Below, one piece after another: positions 25,660 through 34,409 of a stretch of DNA of 64,000 nucleotides; within the stretch, counting starts at the first letter, position 1; the number at the start of each line of letters is the position of its first letter. The stretch covers positions 682,001 to 746,000 of the forward strand of contig NZ_ASWD01000001.1 of NCBI RefSeq assembly GCF_000407485.1, in the 5' to 3' direction. A program made the translations under genes and the position numbers. This DNA is from Enterococcus pallens ATCC BAA-351. GTDB taxonomy: Bacteria > Bacillota > Bacilli > Lactobacillales > Enterococcaceae. Below the pieces are notes generated by a model. That model was given only the letters and a program-made list of their open reading frames with translations, was not told where the DNA came from and ran no database searches.

Positions 25660-26580
25660 CTAATTTTGATGTTTGATACGAACCTTGGATTTTAATTCTT
25701 GGGCTTCAACTAAATTAAAATAGCAGCTGTCCTCATAACGGACCTTGCTGGCGGCACAGCCGCTGGCCAGCATGAGCGCTTGTTCAATTTCGCCGGTTTG
25801 GTAAAAAGTTGCCAGAAAGGAGCCGACAAAGCAATCGCCGGCGCCGGTATCATTGACCTCCTCAACGTGAGGAGCAATCACCTGATACTGTTTCCCTTCA
25901 AAATAGCAGATACTGCCTTGCTCTCCGCGAGAGGCAATCACCACGGCAACCTGAGCTGCAATTTCGGTTAGTTTTTCTTCAACTGTTTCTTCGCCAACCA
26001 ATAATTCCTGCAGCTCCAGCTCATTGGGCTTAATAAAATCTGCGCCAGAGGCAATTGCCAGCTTCAAGGCTTCACTGGATAAATCACAGGCCAAAAAACA
26101 ACCTTTTGTTTTAATCAGCAATAACAATTCGGTTAAATCAACCAAATCAAAGCCTGCCGGTGTGGAGCCTGCTACTAAAACAAGATCCTGAGGAGTCAAG
26201 TTGACCGCCAAATAATCAAACAATTTTTCTTTATCAGCTGCCGACACGGTGAAGCTGGGTTCAGTGATCATAGTAGAGCCTTGGTTTTCCGGATCAATCA
26301 GGATCACCGATTCTCTAGTCGATCCATCCGTTGCGATGAATTGATGATTGATTTCTTTATCCTCTAACACCTGCTGGAATTTCGCCAAATTCATTACGCC
26401 AGCAAAACCCAAGGCTAGATTTTCCACGCCTAATTTAGACATGGCATAAGAAGCATGAGTACCTTTGCCACCTACGTCGTATAAAACTTTATGGGCTCGG
26501 TTGTTTTTTCGTTTTTCCAGTTGTTCCTGCAAAAAAATCAAACGGTCGATCGCCGGATTCAATGTGATCGTATAAATCAT
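25660..26580 (-). CDS. PfkB-family sugar-phosphate kinase (FruK/LacC type)
   Basis: This 306-residue kinase has the PfkB signatures TLNPAIDR at the N-terminus, GGKGTHAS for sugar binding and the C-terminal DTGAGDCFVGSF with the catalytic Asp. The family includes 1-phosphofructokinase and tagatose-6-P kinase, which phosphorylate a ketose phosphate to a bisphosphate. In module D it lies between the galactitol-type IIC and the aldolase, a tagatose-like order (uptake, kinase, aldolase). The partner aldolase is of the FucA type rather than the LacD or GatY type, so the substrate may differ from tagatose. Confidence 0.85.
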   Translation of the reverse strand: MIYTITLNPAIDRLIFLQEQLEKRKNNRAHKVLYDVGGKGTHASYAMSKLGVENLALGFAGVMNLAKFQQVLEDKEINHQFIATDGSTRESVILIDPENQGSTMITEPSFTVSAADKEKLFDYLAVNLTPQDLVLVAGSTPAGFDLVDLTELLLLIKTKGCFLACDLSSEALKLAIASGADFIKPNELELQELLVGEETVEEKLTEIAAQVAVVIASRGEQGSICYFEGKQYQVIAPHVEEVNDTGAGDCFVGSFLATFYQTGEIEQALMLASGCAASKVRYEDSCYFNLVEAQELKSKVRIKHQN

Positions 26581-26595
26581 AATGCGCCTCTCTTT

Positions 26596-27978
26596 TTATG
26601 CAATTTCTTCGGTACCGGTGATTTCACTTTCACCTTTGTCAGCTTTAGCTTCCTTCATCAAGTCACGATAGTAGAATACGAAGCAGGTAACCCATACTAG
26701 TAAAATTACTGCCGGAATAAAATTACCTTCCAGGAACTTAAATACATGAGAGAAGGCATAGGTAAAGACTGGAGCATCAATCGAGCTATTGGAAATCATT
26801 TGACCTGCTGCCAGTTCTACTGCGCCAGTTTGATTAGCCAATTGGGTCATGAATGGGGCAAAAGCCGTTCCCACCCATAGGAAAATCGGGGAGCCAATGG
26901 TACAAAGAATAATCATTCGCAGCAGATTTCCGCCAGTAACCAAGTAAGCTGGTACTGCGATTGAAATATTTATAATTCCAGCAAATGGTAAAATTTCATT
27001 ACCTGGTAAAAACATGGAGAACAGCAGCGTTACAGGTACAGTAAAGATAATCGCCAACCAAATTTCGTTGGAGCCGCCCATAAACGGCCAGTCCAAGCCC
27101 ACCAGCAGTGTCCGGCCTTCGAACTTTTTGTTCATAAAATCGCTGACCGCTTCTGAGATTGGGGATAAAGCCTGCATGAAGTATTTAGTAATTACCGGGA
27201 ACAAGGTTAAAGCGGTTGCAGCTTGAATCGCTAAGGTTAAGGTTTCCGCCACACTATAGCGAGCCAGCACCCCAAAAACGATCCCCAGCAAGAAACCTAA
27301 AACGTGGTTTTCCGCAAAGACTCCAATTTTACTTTTCAGCGTTTCAGCGTCAAACTTACGATCCAAAGCTGGAATTTTTCGCAGCATTTTATCAATTGGA
27401 TAGAAGATCGCCGCCAGAAAAACCATTTTATGGGTACAGGTTACCCCTGGAATGCCTGATAATTTTTCGATGCGGTGTTGATGAGCATCGGCACTTTTTA
27501 ATTCGAACACAATTTGGACTGCCGCTACAGCAAACGCTAAGAAAATGTTGCCAGTGATTCCCACCACTGCCACGGCCGTAAAGATTTTGCCCCAAACATT
27601 CCAAATATCGGCATTAAAGGTATTGGTTTTGTTGATTATCAGCATCAGCACATTGATCCCAATCATCAAGGGAAACATCAAGAAGGCATAGGGCCAAGAC
27701 CAGGAAATCGTCGACATGGTCGTCCAGCCGCCGTCAAGAATCGGCAGCGAAATGCCCGTCGATTTCAGCATGGCCTCAGCTGCCGGAGTAATCGCTCCAG
27801 TCATAAAGCTGATTAACATGGTCATTCCGGTAAAGGCCACCCCTAAAGTAATGCCGGCACTAATGGCATCCTTGACCTTCATTTTTACCGCGATTCCGGC
27901 AATAATAATAATAATTGGAACGAAAATTGCTGCACCCAAACTTAGTAAATAATCGATAACAGTTTTTAAGATATCCAT
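26596..27978 (-). CDS. PTS galactitol-type IIC permease (module D)
   Basis: This 460-residue polytopic membrane protein of the galactitol IIC family is related to but longer than the module A permease (420). It shares GAAIFVPIIIIIAGIAVKMK and a GLDWPFMGGSNEIW segment in the place of GLDAALGIGHPF. The C-terminal cytoplasmic tail is rich in Lys and Glu. It works with IIB 27999 and IIA 28293. Confidence 0.87.
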   Translation of the reverse strand: MDILKTVIDYLLSLGAAIFVPIIIIIAGIAVKMKVKDAISAGITLGVAFTGMTMLISFMTGAITPAAEAMLKSTGISLPILDGGWTTMSTISWSWPYAFLMFPLMIGINVLMLIINKTNTFNADIWNVWGKIFTAVAVVGITGNIFLAFAVAAVQIVFELKSADAHQHRIEKLSGIPGVTCTHKMVFLAAIFYPIDKMLRKIPALDRKFDAETLKSKIGVFAENHVLGFLLGIVFGVLARYSVAETLTLAIQAATALTLFPVITKYFMQALSPISEAVSDFMNKKFEGRTLLVGLDWPFMGGSNEIWLAIIFTVPVTLLFSMFLPGNEILPFAGIINISIAVPAYLVTGGNLLRMIILCTIGSPIFLWVGTAFAPFMTQLANQTGAVELAAGQMISNSSIDAPVFTYAFSHVFKFLEGNFIPAVILLVWVTCFVFYYRDLMKEAKADKGESEITGTEEIA

Positions 27979-27998
27979 TTACTTGCTCCTTTTCGTTT

Positions 27999-28274
27999 TT
28001 ATTTGCAAACCTCAATCAGCTTTTGCAATTCAGCTTCCTGTCCCATTCCCGTTAAAAAGGCAATGCCGTTAATCACTGGAATCGGATATTCCTTCGTTGT
28101 TTTTGTGATAGTAATGTAAGCCACACTTGAATCCATGTAACGATCCACTGACTTCAAATCCACTGCCTCCACATAGGCATCCACTCCGCGATCCTTCAAT
28201 AAACGACTCACCTTGCTGGCTACCGTTTGTGATGTTGCAACTCCACTTCCACAGGCTACAATTACTCGTTTCAT
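27999..28274 (-). CDS. PTS galactitol-type IIB (module D)
   Basis: This 91-residue IIB has the phosphocysteine loop VACGSGVATSQ (Cys8). It lies 20 bp before the IIC gene and has normal length for a free galactitol-type IIB. Confidence 0.88.
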   Translation of the reverse strand: MKRVIVACGSGVATSQTVASKVSRLLKDRGVDAYVEAVDLKSVDRYMDSSVAYITITKTTKEYPIPVINGIAFLTGMGQEAELQKLIEVCK

Positions 28275-28292
28275 TTTCCATTCCTCCGCTTT

Positions 28293-28766
28293 CTATTCAA
28301 TTGGTCCAAAATTGGCCTTAATAATATTGATAATTTCCTTCTTTTCCTCCACACTCATCAACGCACTAACCGCTTCCGTATTGCACAGCAGTCCCATCAG
28401 ATTTTGCAGCGCCGTTACCTGCTGTCCATCTTTCAAGACCCCCAGCATAAAAATCAGCTCTGCCTCAATCGCCCCTTCAGCAATCCCCATCGGCTCAAAG
28501 GGAATACCGCTTTTGGGCCGGATCACTGCGATAAAAGGCTTCTTCAAATTCTCCGGATCGGTGTGGGGAATTGCGACTCCCACTGTGCTGGTCTGCAATC
28601 CGGTAGGGTATTCCTTTTCCCGCAACGTGATGTTGTCATAATAGCTTTCCTTTACATAGCCCGCCTCCTCCATATACGCCGCAAACCATTTAAACAAGTC
28701 TGCTTTGCAGGATATTTCCGGCTCCAAAAACACCAGATTTTCATCAAATAATTCCGTTCCCGCCAT
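28293..28766 (-). CDS. PTS galactitol-type IIA (module D)
   Basis: This 157-residue IIA of the Fru/Gat type has the phosphohistidine in GVAIPHTDPEN (His68) and FMLGVLKDGQQ in the C-terminal half. It lies 13 bp after the regulator gene. Confidence 0.88.
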   Translation of the reverse strand: MAGTELFDENLVFLEPEISCKADLFKWFAAYMEEAGYVKESYYDNITLREKEYPTGLQTSTVGVAIPHTDPENLKKPFIAVIRPKSGIPFEPMGIAEGAIEAELIFMLGVLKDGQQVTALQNLMGLLCNTEAVSALMSVEEKKEIINIIKANFGPIE

Positions 28767-28779
28767 ACCTTCACCTCAT

Positions 28780-30798
28780 CTATTGATTGATTAATTCAAA
28801 AGAAGATTTCAAGAGTTCATAAAAGTCCTCAATAGTCGAAATCTCTTCAATTTGACAAATGTTCTCCTCCTGAAGCAGTGCATGATTGATCTTCAGCAGC
28901 CACTCCACATGTTTATTTTCCTTTGATGGAGCCAGTGCCACCATAATCTTTAACTCACGATCATTAGCAAACTGCAGCCGATTTTTTACTAAAACCACCT
29001 GATAATCCGGCTTCGTGACATCATCCTCCGGCTTGGTATGCGGCAAATAGCAGTCCTTGGCAATCATCATGAAGGGATAATCCTTCTCAAACAGCTTCAA
29101 GGTTCGATTAACATACCGCTCATTGACACTTCCCCGCTCCAGCAGCTTGCCAAAAGCAAAGTGAAAAACCTCCTGCCAGGAATCGGCCTCAATCATGGAA
29201 AACTGCTGGATTCTTAATTGGAAAGGATCACACGCCTCTCCAGCGTTTCCCGTATCCTTTTGATAAAATTGCTCAATCCGTTTGATGGCGTTGGCCTTGT
29301 TCCCATCAGGAAAAAGATCATCCAGCAAGCCATAAAGCTCCTTGGTTTTCTTTTTAATGTCTTGATTAATTGCGATAGCTACTTGCTGCTGAATTTTCTG
29401 CTTAGCCTGTTTATCCAAAACCGATGGAATTACAAAAGTAGTAATCTCCGTATCAATCGGAATCGTAGTAAAAATGAAATCCGGTGATACCTCAGCCTTA
29501 GAAATTTCATCCACCGCATAGGAACCGACAAACGCAATATTAGGAAACAGCTCCTTCAAATTTTCCAGCAGCAGTTTGGAAATCGACATGCCGCTGCGGC
29601 ACAGCACCAATGCTGTAAAAGGTTTAAAGGATTGATCTTGCGCAATTTCCTTCATTGAGCTGATGACAATCATGGCAATAAACGCCTTCTCCTCATTAGA
29701 AAATTGACAGCCGACCTTCTTCTCAATGTGGAAAATCCCTTCACTAATCTTCAAATACAAGGCGCTGTATTCCTCCATAATCACCCTAGTCAACGGATTA
29801 CGAATGTTAACACTCAGCAGACTGCGGAAAATCGCCGGCTTCAAATGCAACGCCAGCTTTTCCTTCAAGGCGGCGGGATCTTTAAAATGCATCAAGCAGT
29901 CATTTTCCAGAAAATCAACGAACTCCTTGATCGCTGATTCCACCTCGCCGCTGCCGTAAATTTCATCGTTGATTTGTAAGAAGGTAGAGGATAAAATTTG
30001 AAGAATCATATACAGCTTGTCATTCTCATTCAGCTTTGGTATCCCTCGAAAAACATCTCGATAAATTGGATACTCCTTTGTATTAACCAGGTCATACTTT
30101 TCAAAAGAAAAATGCCATTTGATCCGCTGCTGTTGCGCCCGCTTGATTAAGGCACTCAACAAAATCGGCAGCTCTTCCAGACTTTCTTCGGTAAAAGTCA
30201 TCCTTACCTGCGGCTGAATTTTCAACAAGCGATTTTTCAGCAGCAAAAGCTCACTGCTGAGAATATAACCGGTCTCCAGAAGCAGATAACGGCTAAAGGA
30301 TTTCCGCAACAATCCCCGCAGCGCATTGACGATCTCGTTGCGAATCGAAAACTCTGAGCCTTCAATGGTGTAGCCGATTTTACGCGAATAATTAATTTGA
30401 ATCCCTTGATCAGCCAACTCCTCTCGCAGCCGTTTTACGTCAGTCAGGGCAGTATTTTTGCTCACTAAAAGCTGATCCGCCAGTTCCTGCAGGTTAAGAT
30501 CCAGCTCGCTTAAAGCCATGTGCAAGAACAACAGCTGCTGACGATTCTCAGCATCGTAATACGGCAAAATTTTGATGTTATGCTTTTTCAAATACTTGTA
30601 GCAGATGTTGCGATCCTGATCGGAAACATAGATTTTCCGTTCATCCAGCTTCAGCTTAGCCTGCAGGACTGTATTGATTTCCTCCACATCCTGCTGTAAG
30701 GTTCGCCGTGAAATAGCCTGGCGGCCTAACAAATCCTTGATTGAAATTTTAGACTGCTGAACGCATTCTTGAATAATCTGAATTTGTGAATTCTTCAT
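28780..30798 (-). CDS. PRD-containing PTS regulator of module D
   Basis: This 672-residue regulator is built like those of modules A and B: N-terminal helix-turn-helix (GRQAISRRTLQQDVEEIN), a second one (ADQLLVSKNTALTDVKRLRE), PRD domains around 190-390, a IIB-like domain (ALVLCRSGMSISK) and a C-terminal IIA-like domain (DCYLPHTKPED). It is first in the operon and probably controls it. AGAGGTG precedes the ATG. A spaced inverted repeat in the promoter region is its likely target. Confidence 0.86.
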   Translation of the reverse strand: MKNSQIQIIQECVQQSKISIKDLLGRQAISRRTLQQDVEEINTVLQAKLKLDERKIYVSDQDRNICYKYLKKHNIKILPYYDAENRQQLLFLHMALSELDLNLQELADQLLVSKNTALTDVKRLREELADQGIQINYSRKIGYTIEGSEFSIRNEIVNALRGLLRKSFSRYLLLETGYILSSELLLLKNRLLKIQPQVRMTFTEESLEELPILLSALIKRAQQQRIKWHFSFEKYDLVNTKEYPIYRDVFRGIPKLNENDKLYMILQILSSTFLQINDEIYGSGEVESAIKEFVDFLENDCLMHFKDPAALKEKLALHLKPAIFRSLLSVNIRNPLTRVIMEEYSALYLKISEGIFHIEKKVGCQFSNEEKAFIAMIVISSMKEIAQDQSFKPFTALVLCRSGMSISKLLLENLKELFPNIAFVGSYAVDEISKAEVSPDFIFTTIPIDTEITTFVIPSVLDKQAKQKIQQQVAIAINQDIKKKTKELYGLLDDLFPDGNKANAIKRIEQFYQKDTGNAGEACDPFQLRIQQFSMIEADSWQEVFHFAFGKLLERGSVNERYVNRTLKLFEKDYPFMMIAKDCYLPHTKPEDDVTKPDYQVVLVKNRLQFANDRELKIMVALAPSKENKHVEWLLKINHALLQEENICQIEEISTIEDFYELLKSSFELINQ

Positions 30799-30853
30799 TT
30801 TTTACACCTCTTACACTAATTATCTTAACGGAAAAAAAAGCCGATTTTTAAAA

Positions 30854-30900
30854 GTTCATCACAATATGAAAACGCTCTATTTTTTTAGATTGTGATGAAC
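30854..30900. promoter_or_regulatory. spaced inverted repeat and cre-like core before module D
   Basis: GTTCATCACAAT (30854-30865) and ATTGTGATGAAC (30889-30900) are perfect 12-bp arms 23 bp apart. Between them lies TGAAAACGCTCTAT (30867-30880), which carries the cre core. The arms resemble the half-site of the palindrome before module B. The rest of 30799-31042 shows no gene. Confidence 0.55.
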
Positions 30901-31042
30901 CCTTAGCTTTAAAATCAAAAAACTTGATAAAACCCACCTAAAAAACACCGCTATTATGGTAAACAACCTTTATCATATGATACGTAAAAAAGCAGGAAAA
31001 GATTTTTTTAATTTTTATTTCGTTCTTAAAATAAACAAGGTG

Positions 31043-31082
31043 CAAAAAAATCCCTGCTAAACATTGAGGGTTTAGCAGGGAT
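31043..31082 (-). terminator. second of two tandem terminators after the ABC importer operon
   Basis: A perfect 13-bp stem ATCCCTGCTAAAC (31050-31062) / GTTTAGCAGGGAT (31070-31082) runs into seven T on the minus strand. Confidence 0.9.
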
Positions 31083-31091
31083 AGTGACCAC

Positions 31092-31128
31092 AAAAAGACT
31101 TGATCGGTACTGGACCAATCAAGTCTTT
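31092..31128 (-). terminator. first terminator after the ABC importer operon
   Basis: An 11-bp stem AAAGACTTGAT (31094-31104) / ATCAAGTCTTT (31118-31128) with a T run on the minus strand lies 10 bp past the last permease gene. Confidence 0.88.
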
Positions 31129-31138
31129 GTTTCAATAA

Positions 31139-31963
31139 TTATTTTACCGATCCGCTGGTCATACCAGAGATAATATTCTTCTGGAAGATCAGGTACACAA
31201 TCAAAATTACAATAATTCCGATCACATAAGAAGCAAAGGACGGACCGTAGTCGCTAAAGTATTGTCCTTGATAATTGTACTGGAACAACGGCAATGTCCA
31301 GCTGGAGGAATCCTTGTTCAAAATCAGCAAGGGCAGCAGGAAGTCATTCCAAACCCACAAGGCATTGATGATTAAGGTTGTGGCATGCATCGGCTTCATT
31401 AATGGGAAGGCAATCTGAAAATACATTCTAAATTTTCCGCAGCCGTCAATTTCTGCTGCTTCGTCCAGCTCAACCGGAATTGCCGTTTTAATGTACCCTA
31501 CATACAGGAACAAGGTTTGAGGGACCGCATAGGCTAGATACAAAATAATCAAGCCAGCAATATTGGACAATCCCAATTTGGTCATCATAGAGGTAATCGG
31601 AATCATGATAACCTGAAAGGGAACAAAAATCCCTAAAATCAAAAAGGAATACATGAGAGCAAAGGCTTTTTTGCGGCTGATATTTCGAGCAATCGAGAAA
31701 GCCGCCATCGGAACAAACAAGGTGATTAAACAAATTGCTGCCACCGAAATCAGCGCAGAATTAAAGAAGTATTGGCTAATGCCATCTGTAATCAGCCGCT
31801 GGTAATTATCCAAAGTAAAGGGGTTGGGAAACCCGAAAAAGTTTCCGGTAATTTGATTGGTTTCTTTAAAAGAGCTTAACAGAGTCAGGAACAACGGAAC
31901 AAAGATTAGGATGAACCCAATCAATAGTACCGCATAATGACCAATGGAGCCTTTTTTTTTCAT
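31139..31963 (-). CDS. ABC sugar importer, inner membrane permease 2 (MsmG-like)
   Basis: This 274-residue permease of the MalG/MsmG type has six hydrophobic segments. The ATPase-coupling EAA loop reads ELDEAAEIDGCGKFRMYFQI. Together with the next permease and the binding protein it forms an oligosaccharide importer. No ATPase gene is in the operon, and the MsmK-like protein at 44083 probably serves it. It is the last gene, followed by two terminators. Confidence 0.9.
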   Translation of the reverse strand: MKKKGSIGHYAVLLIGFILIFVPLFLTLLSSFKETNQITGNFFGFPNPFTLDNYQRLITDGISQYFFNSALISVAAICLITLFVPMAAFSIARNISRKKAFALMYSFLILGIFVPFQVIMIPITSMMTKLGLSNIAGLIILYLAYAVPQTLFLYVGYIKTAIPVELDEAAEIDGCGKFRMYFQIAFPLMKPMHATTLIINALWVWNDFLLPLLILNKDSSSWTLPLFQYNYQGQYFSDYGPSFASYVIGIIVILIVYLIFQKNIISGMTSGSVK

Positions 31964-31975
31964 GGGATCTCCTCC

Positions 31976-32848
31976 TTAAATTTCGAACCGTTTAGACAAA
32001 CGAATTTGCAAGACTGAAATAATCGCAATTGCCACAAACAATACAATCGCAATCGCATTGGCATAGCCGTACTGATTATTTTTAAAGGCATAATTGTAAA
32101 CCAGCAGGCCCAAGGTAGTGGTTGAATCGCTAGGCCCACCGCCAGTCAGTGCGTAGATCAAATCGAATGCGGTCAAGCCGCCTTTAAGTGCCATAATGAA
32201 AACCATACTCAAGGAAGGCAGCAGATACGGCAGCTCAATATTCGTAAAAATCTGCCAATTGGTGGCCCCATCAATCGAAGCAGCTTCGATAATTTCTTCT
32301 GGGATACTTTGCAGACCAGCTAAGAAAATTACGATTGGCATCGCCACTCCCTGCCACAAAGCTACAAACAGCACACCCCAGAAAACCGTTTTTTCATTAG
32401 CAATTAGATTCTGCTGCAAAAACTCAATGCCCAACGCTTCCCCCAGCTGAGGAATCCCATAGTTGAACACCTGCTTGAAAATCAAGCCCAAGGTTACAGT
32501 GCTAAGAACCGCCGGGAAGAAGTAGGCGGTTCGGAAAAAGCCTACTCCCTTCATTTTACGGTTCAAAAATCGGGCAATCGCAATCCCTAAAACTACTTCT
32601 CCCACAATTAGACCAATGGTGAAGATAGCCGTAAAGCTGATGGATTTTATAAACTTCTCATCAGACAAGATCGCCTGGAAATTGGCAAAACCAACCAGAT
32701 TGTAATTGGAGGTTAAGCCGGTCCAATCGGTGAAGCTGTAGAAGAAGCCCTGCAGCATCGGAACATAAAAGAAGACTACTTGCAGCAGCACTGGAACAAT
32801 TACGAAAAGATAGGCCCAGCTTTTATTGAAAAATCCTTTTCTTTGCAT
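31976..32848 (-). CDS. ABC sugar importer, inner membrane permease 1 (MsmF-like)
   Basis: This 290-residue permease of the MalF/MsmF type has about six membrane segments and an EAA loop EIIEAASIDGATNWQIFTNI. The gene lies 12 bp before the second permease and 17 bp after the binding protein gene. It would import alpha-galactosides or similar oligosaccharides, judged from the alpha-galactosidase and LacI genes nearby. Confidence 0.9.
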   Translation of the reverse strand: MQRKGFFNKSWAYLFVIVPVLLQVVFFYVPMLQGFFYSFTDWTGLTSNYNLVGFANFQAILSDEKFIKSISFTAIFTIGLIVGEVVLGIAIARFLNRKMKGVGFFRTAYFFPAVLSTVTLGLIFKQVFNYGIPQLGEALGIEFLQQNLIANEKTVFWGVLFVALWQGVAMPIVIFLAGLQSIPEEIIEAASIDGATNWQIFTNIELPYLLPSLSMVFIMALKGGLTAFDLIYALTGGGPSDSTTTLGLLVYNYAFKNNQYGYANAIAIVLFVAIAIISVLQIRLSKRFEI

Positions 32849-32865
32849 GTTCGTTTCCTCCCTGA

Positions 32866-34116
32866 TTATTTCATCGTGTCGAAGAAATTATTTAGATTGG
32901 ATGCCAGCTTATCCTTGTCGCCGCTGTTTACATATTCAACAGTCATGTGATGGAAGGTTTCCTCTGAGGTCCATTCTTTTTGCAGCCAAACGATCTGCTG
33001 ATCGGTAAACACGTACTGATTGACTCCTTGCATTTCTGGGAATTTACCTTCCGTATCAACCGACATTACCGAAGTCGGCGCCCCATTTACATCATAGTAT
33101 TTTTGCATCGCTTCTTTAGAGGTCATGTATTCCACAAATTTTTCTGCGGCTTCCTTATTTTCGGAGCTTTCAGCAATCGACAAGGCTAAATCTGCTGCAC
33201 CAACGGTTAACTCCTCCCCTTCTTTTTGTCCAGGGTAAGCAAACATGCCGATTTCAAACTCAGGTTCTTGGTTCTGCACAGCCGGCAATGCCCAAATACC
33301 ATTCGGGAAGATTAATGCATCGCCTTTAGCGAAGGCAGCAACCGCATCGTCATAGGTAGCACCTGAAGCATTTTTTTGTCCATTGCCGCTTAAAAGATCC
33401 AGCTCCTTGGTAACATTTTTAAAATCAGCGTTGGAGGTTTTAATTGCTCCTTTAGGGCTCCGGACTAAAGCATCATTGGCTCCCTCAAAGCCGCCATTCG
33501 TTGTTGCCCAAGCTAATTGATGATAACCGTTTAAGGTCCAAGCATCTGATTGTGTTAGCGACAGGGCAAAAGGTGTTTCATTTTTATCCTTAATCTCGGT
33601 AACCAGCTGTTCAAATTCTGCCCAGGTTTTAGGAGTTTCTAAGCCTAGCTCCTCGAATTTATCTTTATTGTAAAAGAAGCCCCACGCATTGCTGGTTAAT
33701 GGTACTGAATAAATCTTATCGTTGATCGCATAGGTTTCAGCAGCCCCTTCTTTTAAATTATCCAAGTAATCGTTTTCAGTTAGATCTTTAAAAACACCAT
33801 CCTTGGCCCATTCTTGGAAGTCATTGTTTTGGGGATAAACATTGATAACATCCGGTGCATCATCACTGGAAATACGAGTCTTCAAAACAGTAGCGCCATC
33901 GGGTACATTGGTAAAGTTAACCTTGATATCGGGATTCTCTTTTTCAAAATCCTTGATAATTTCATCTAGGGTACTTTGCATTTCTTTTTTTTGATTATAA
34001 AACTCAATCTCTGTTTTCCCCTCAGAACTGGTTCCTCCGCCGTTTCCGCAAGCGCTTAACATTATGCCAGTACTAAGTAATGCTAACCCACTGACAACTA
34101 CTTTTCTCATATCCAT
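32866..34116 (-). CDS. ABC sugar importer, solute-binding lipoprotein (MsmE-like)
   Basis: This 416-residue extracellular binding protein has a lipoprotein signal peptide ending in the lipobox LSACG (lipidated Cys about residue 23) and the family-1 binding fold (EIEFYNQKKEM, NVYPQNNDFQEWA, FPNGIWALPA). It captures the sugar and hands it to the two permeases downstream. AAAGG lies 10 nt before ATG. The promoter at 34172-34200 carries a LacI-type operator shared with the aldo/keto reductase gene. Confidence 0.92.
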   Translation of the reverse strand: MDMRKVVVSGLALLSTGIMLSACGNGGGTSSEGKTEIEFYNQKKEMQSTLDEIIKDFEKENPDIKVNFTNVPDGATVLKTRISSDDAPDVINVYPQNNDFQEWAKDGVFKDLTENDYLDNLKEGAAETYAINDKIYSVPLTSNAWGFFYNKDKFEELGLETPKTWAEFEQLVTEIKDKNETPFALSLTQSDAWTLNGYHQLAWATTNGGFEGANDALVRSPKGAIKTSNADFKNVTKELDLLSGNGQKNASGATYDDAVAAFAKGDALIFPNGIWALPAVQNQEPEFEIGMFAYPGQKEGEELTVGAADLALSIAESSENKEAAEKFVEYMTSKEAMQKYYDVNGAPTSVMSVDTEGKFPEMQGVNQYVFTDQQIVWLQKEWTSEETFHHMTVEYVNSGDKDKLASNLNNFFDTMK

Positions 34117-34171
34117 TACTAAACAACCTTTCTATTCTGTTTTTGTTTTGTTAATTGTTTTCTTATGTTTT

Positions 34172-34200
34172 AGATTAACGTTTATCTGGTAAAATGTCAA
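34172..34200 (-). promoter_or_regulatory. promoter and LacI-type operator of the ABC importer operon
   Basis: Minus-strand TTGACA (34200-34195) and TAATCT (34177-34172) are 17 bp apart. The palindrome AGATTAACGTTTATCT (34172-34187) with a central CG overlaps the -10. A very similar block with the same spacing occurs in the promoter at 36626-36654. Confidence 0.75.
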
Positions 34201-34298
34201 TATTTTTTTAAGATGTTTCTGGAAATTATCTCAAAAGACTGATAAAACAGCATCCGAAGCTGGATGTTCTTCTGCAAAAAGGTCTGTAATCCCTTTTA

Positions 34299-34368
34299 GT
34301 AAACAAATAGAAAAAGCGGAATTATCGATATGTGTGATAAAAAGCAGAGTAAACAATGGTAAACACTA
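34299..34368. promoter_or_regulatory. GTAAAC half-sites between LacI gene 1 and the importer operon
   Basis: GTAAACAAA (34299-34307) and a direct pair GTAAACAAT-G-GTAAACACT (34349-34367) lie in the intergenic stretch. The same GTAAAC/GTTTAC element recurs before the alpha-galactosidase (41322-41365), the acetyltransferase (42874-42884) and the PucR-like gene (43071). They probably bind a LacI-family protein. Confidence 0.4.
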
Positions 34369-34373
34369 CGCAA

Positions 34374-34400
34374 TAAAAAAGCCTAGAGAAACTTCTCTAG
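34374..34400 (-). terminator. terminator of LacI gene 1
   Basis: The stem CTAGAGAA (34383-34390) / TTCTCTAG (34393-34400) is followed by seven T on the minus strand. Confidence 0.85.
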
Positions 34401-34409
34401 ACTGATCGT

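Noticed and set aside
30938-31135. Minus-strand ORF of 65 codons downstream of the ABC importer
   Set aside because: It contains both tandem terminators and has no ribosome binding site.
34232-34256. Possible hairpin GCATCC...GGATGT between LacI gene 1 and the importer
   Set aside because: The stem is short, there is no T run, and it lies upstream of the LacI gene 1 operator region without an evident role.
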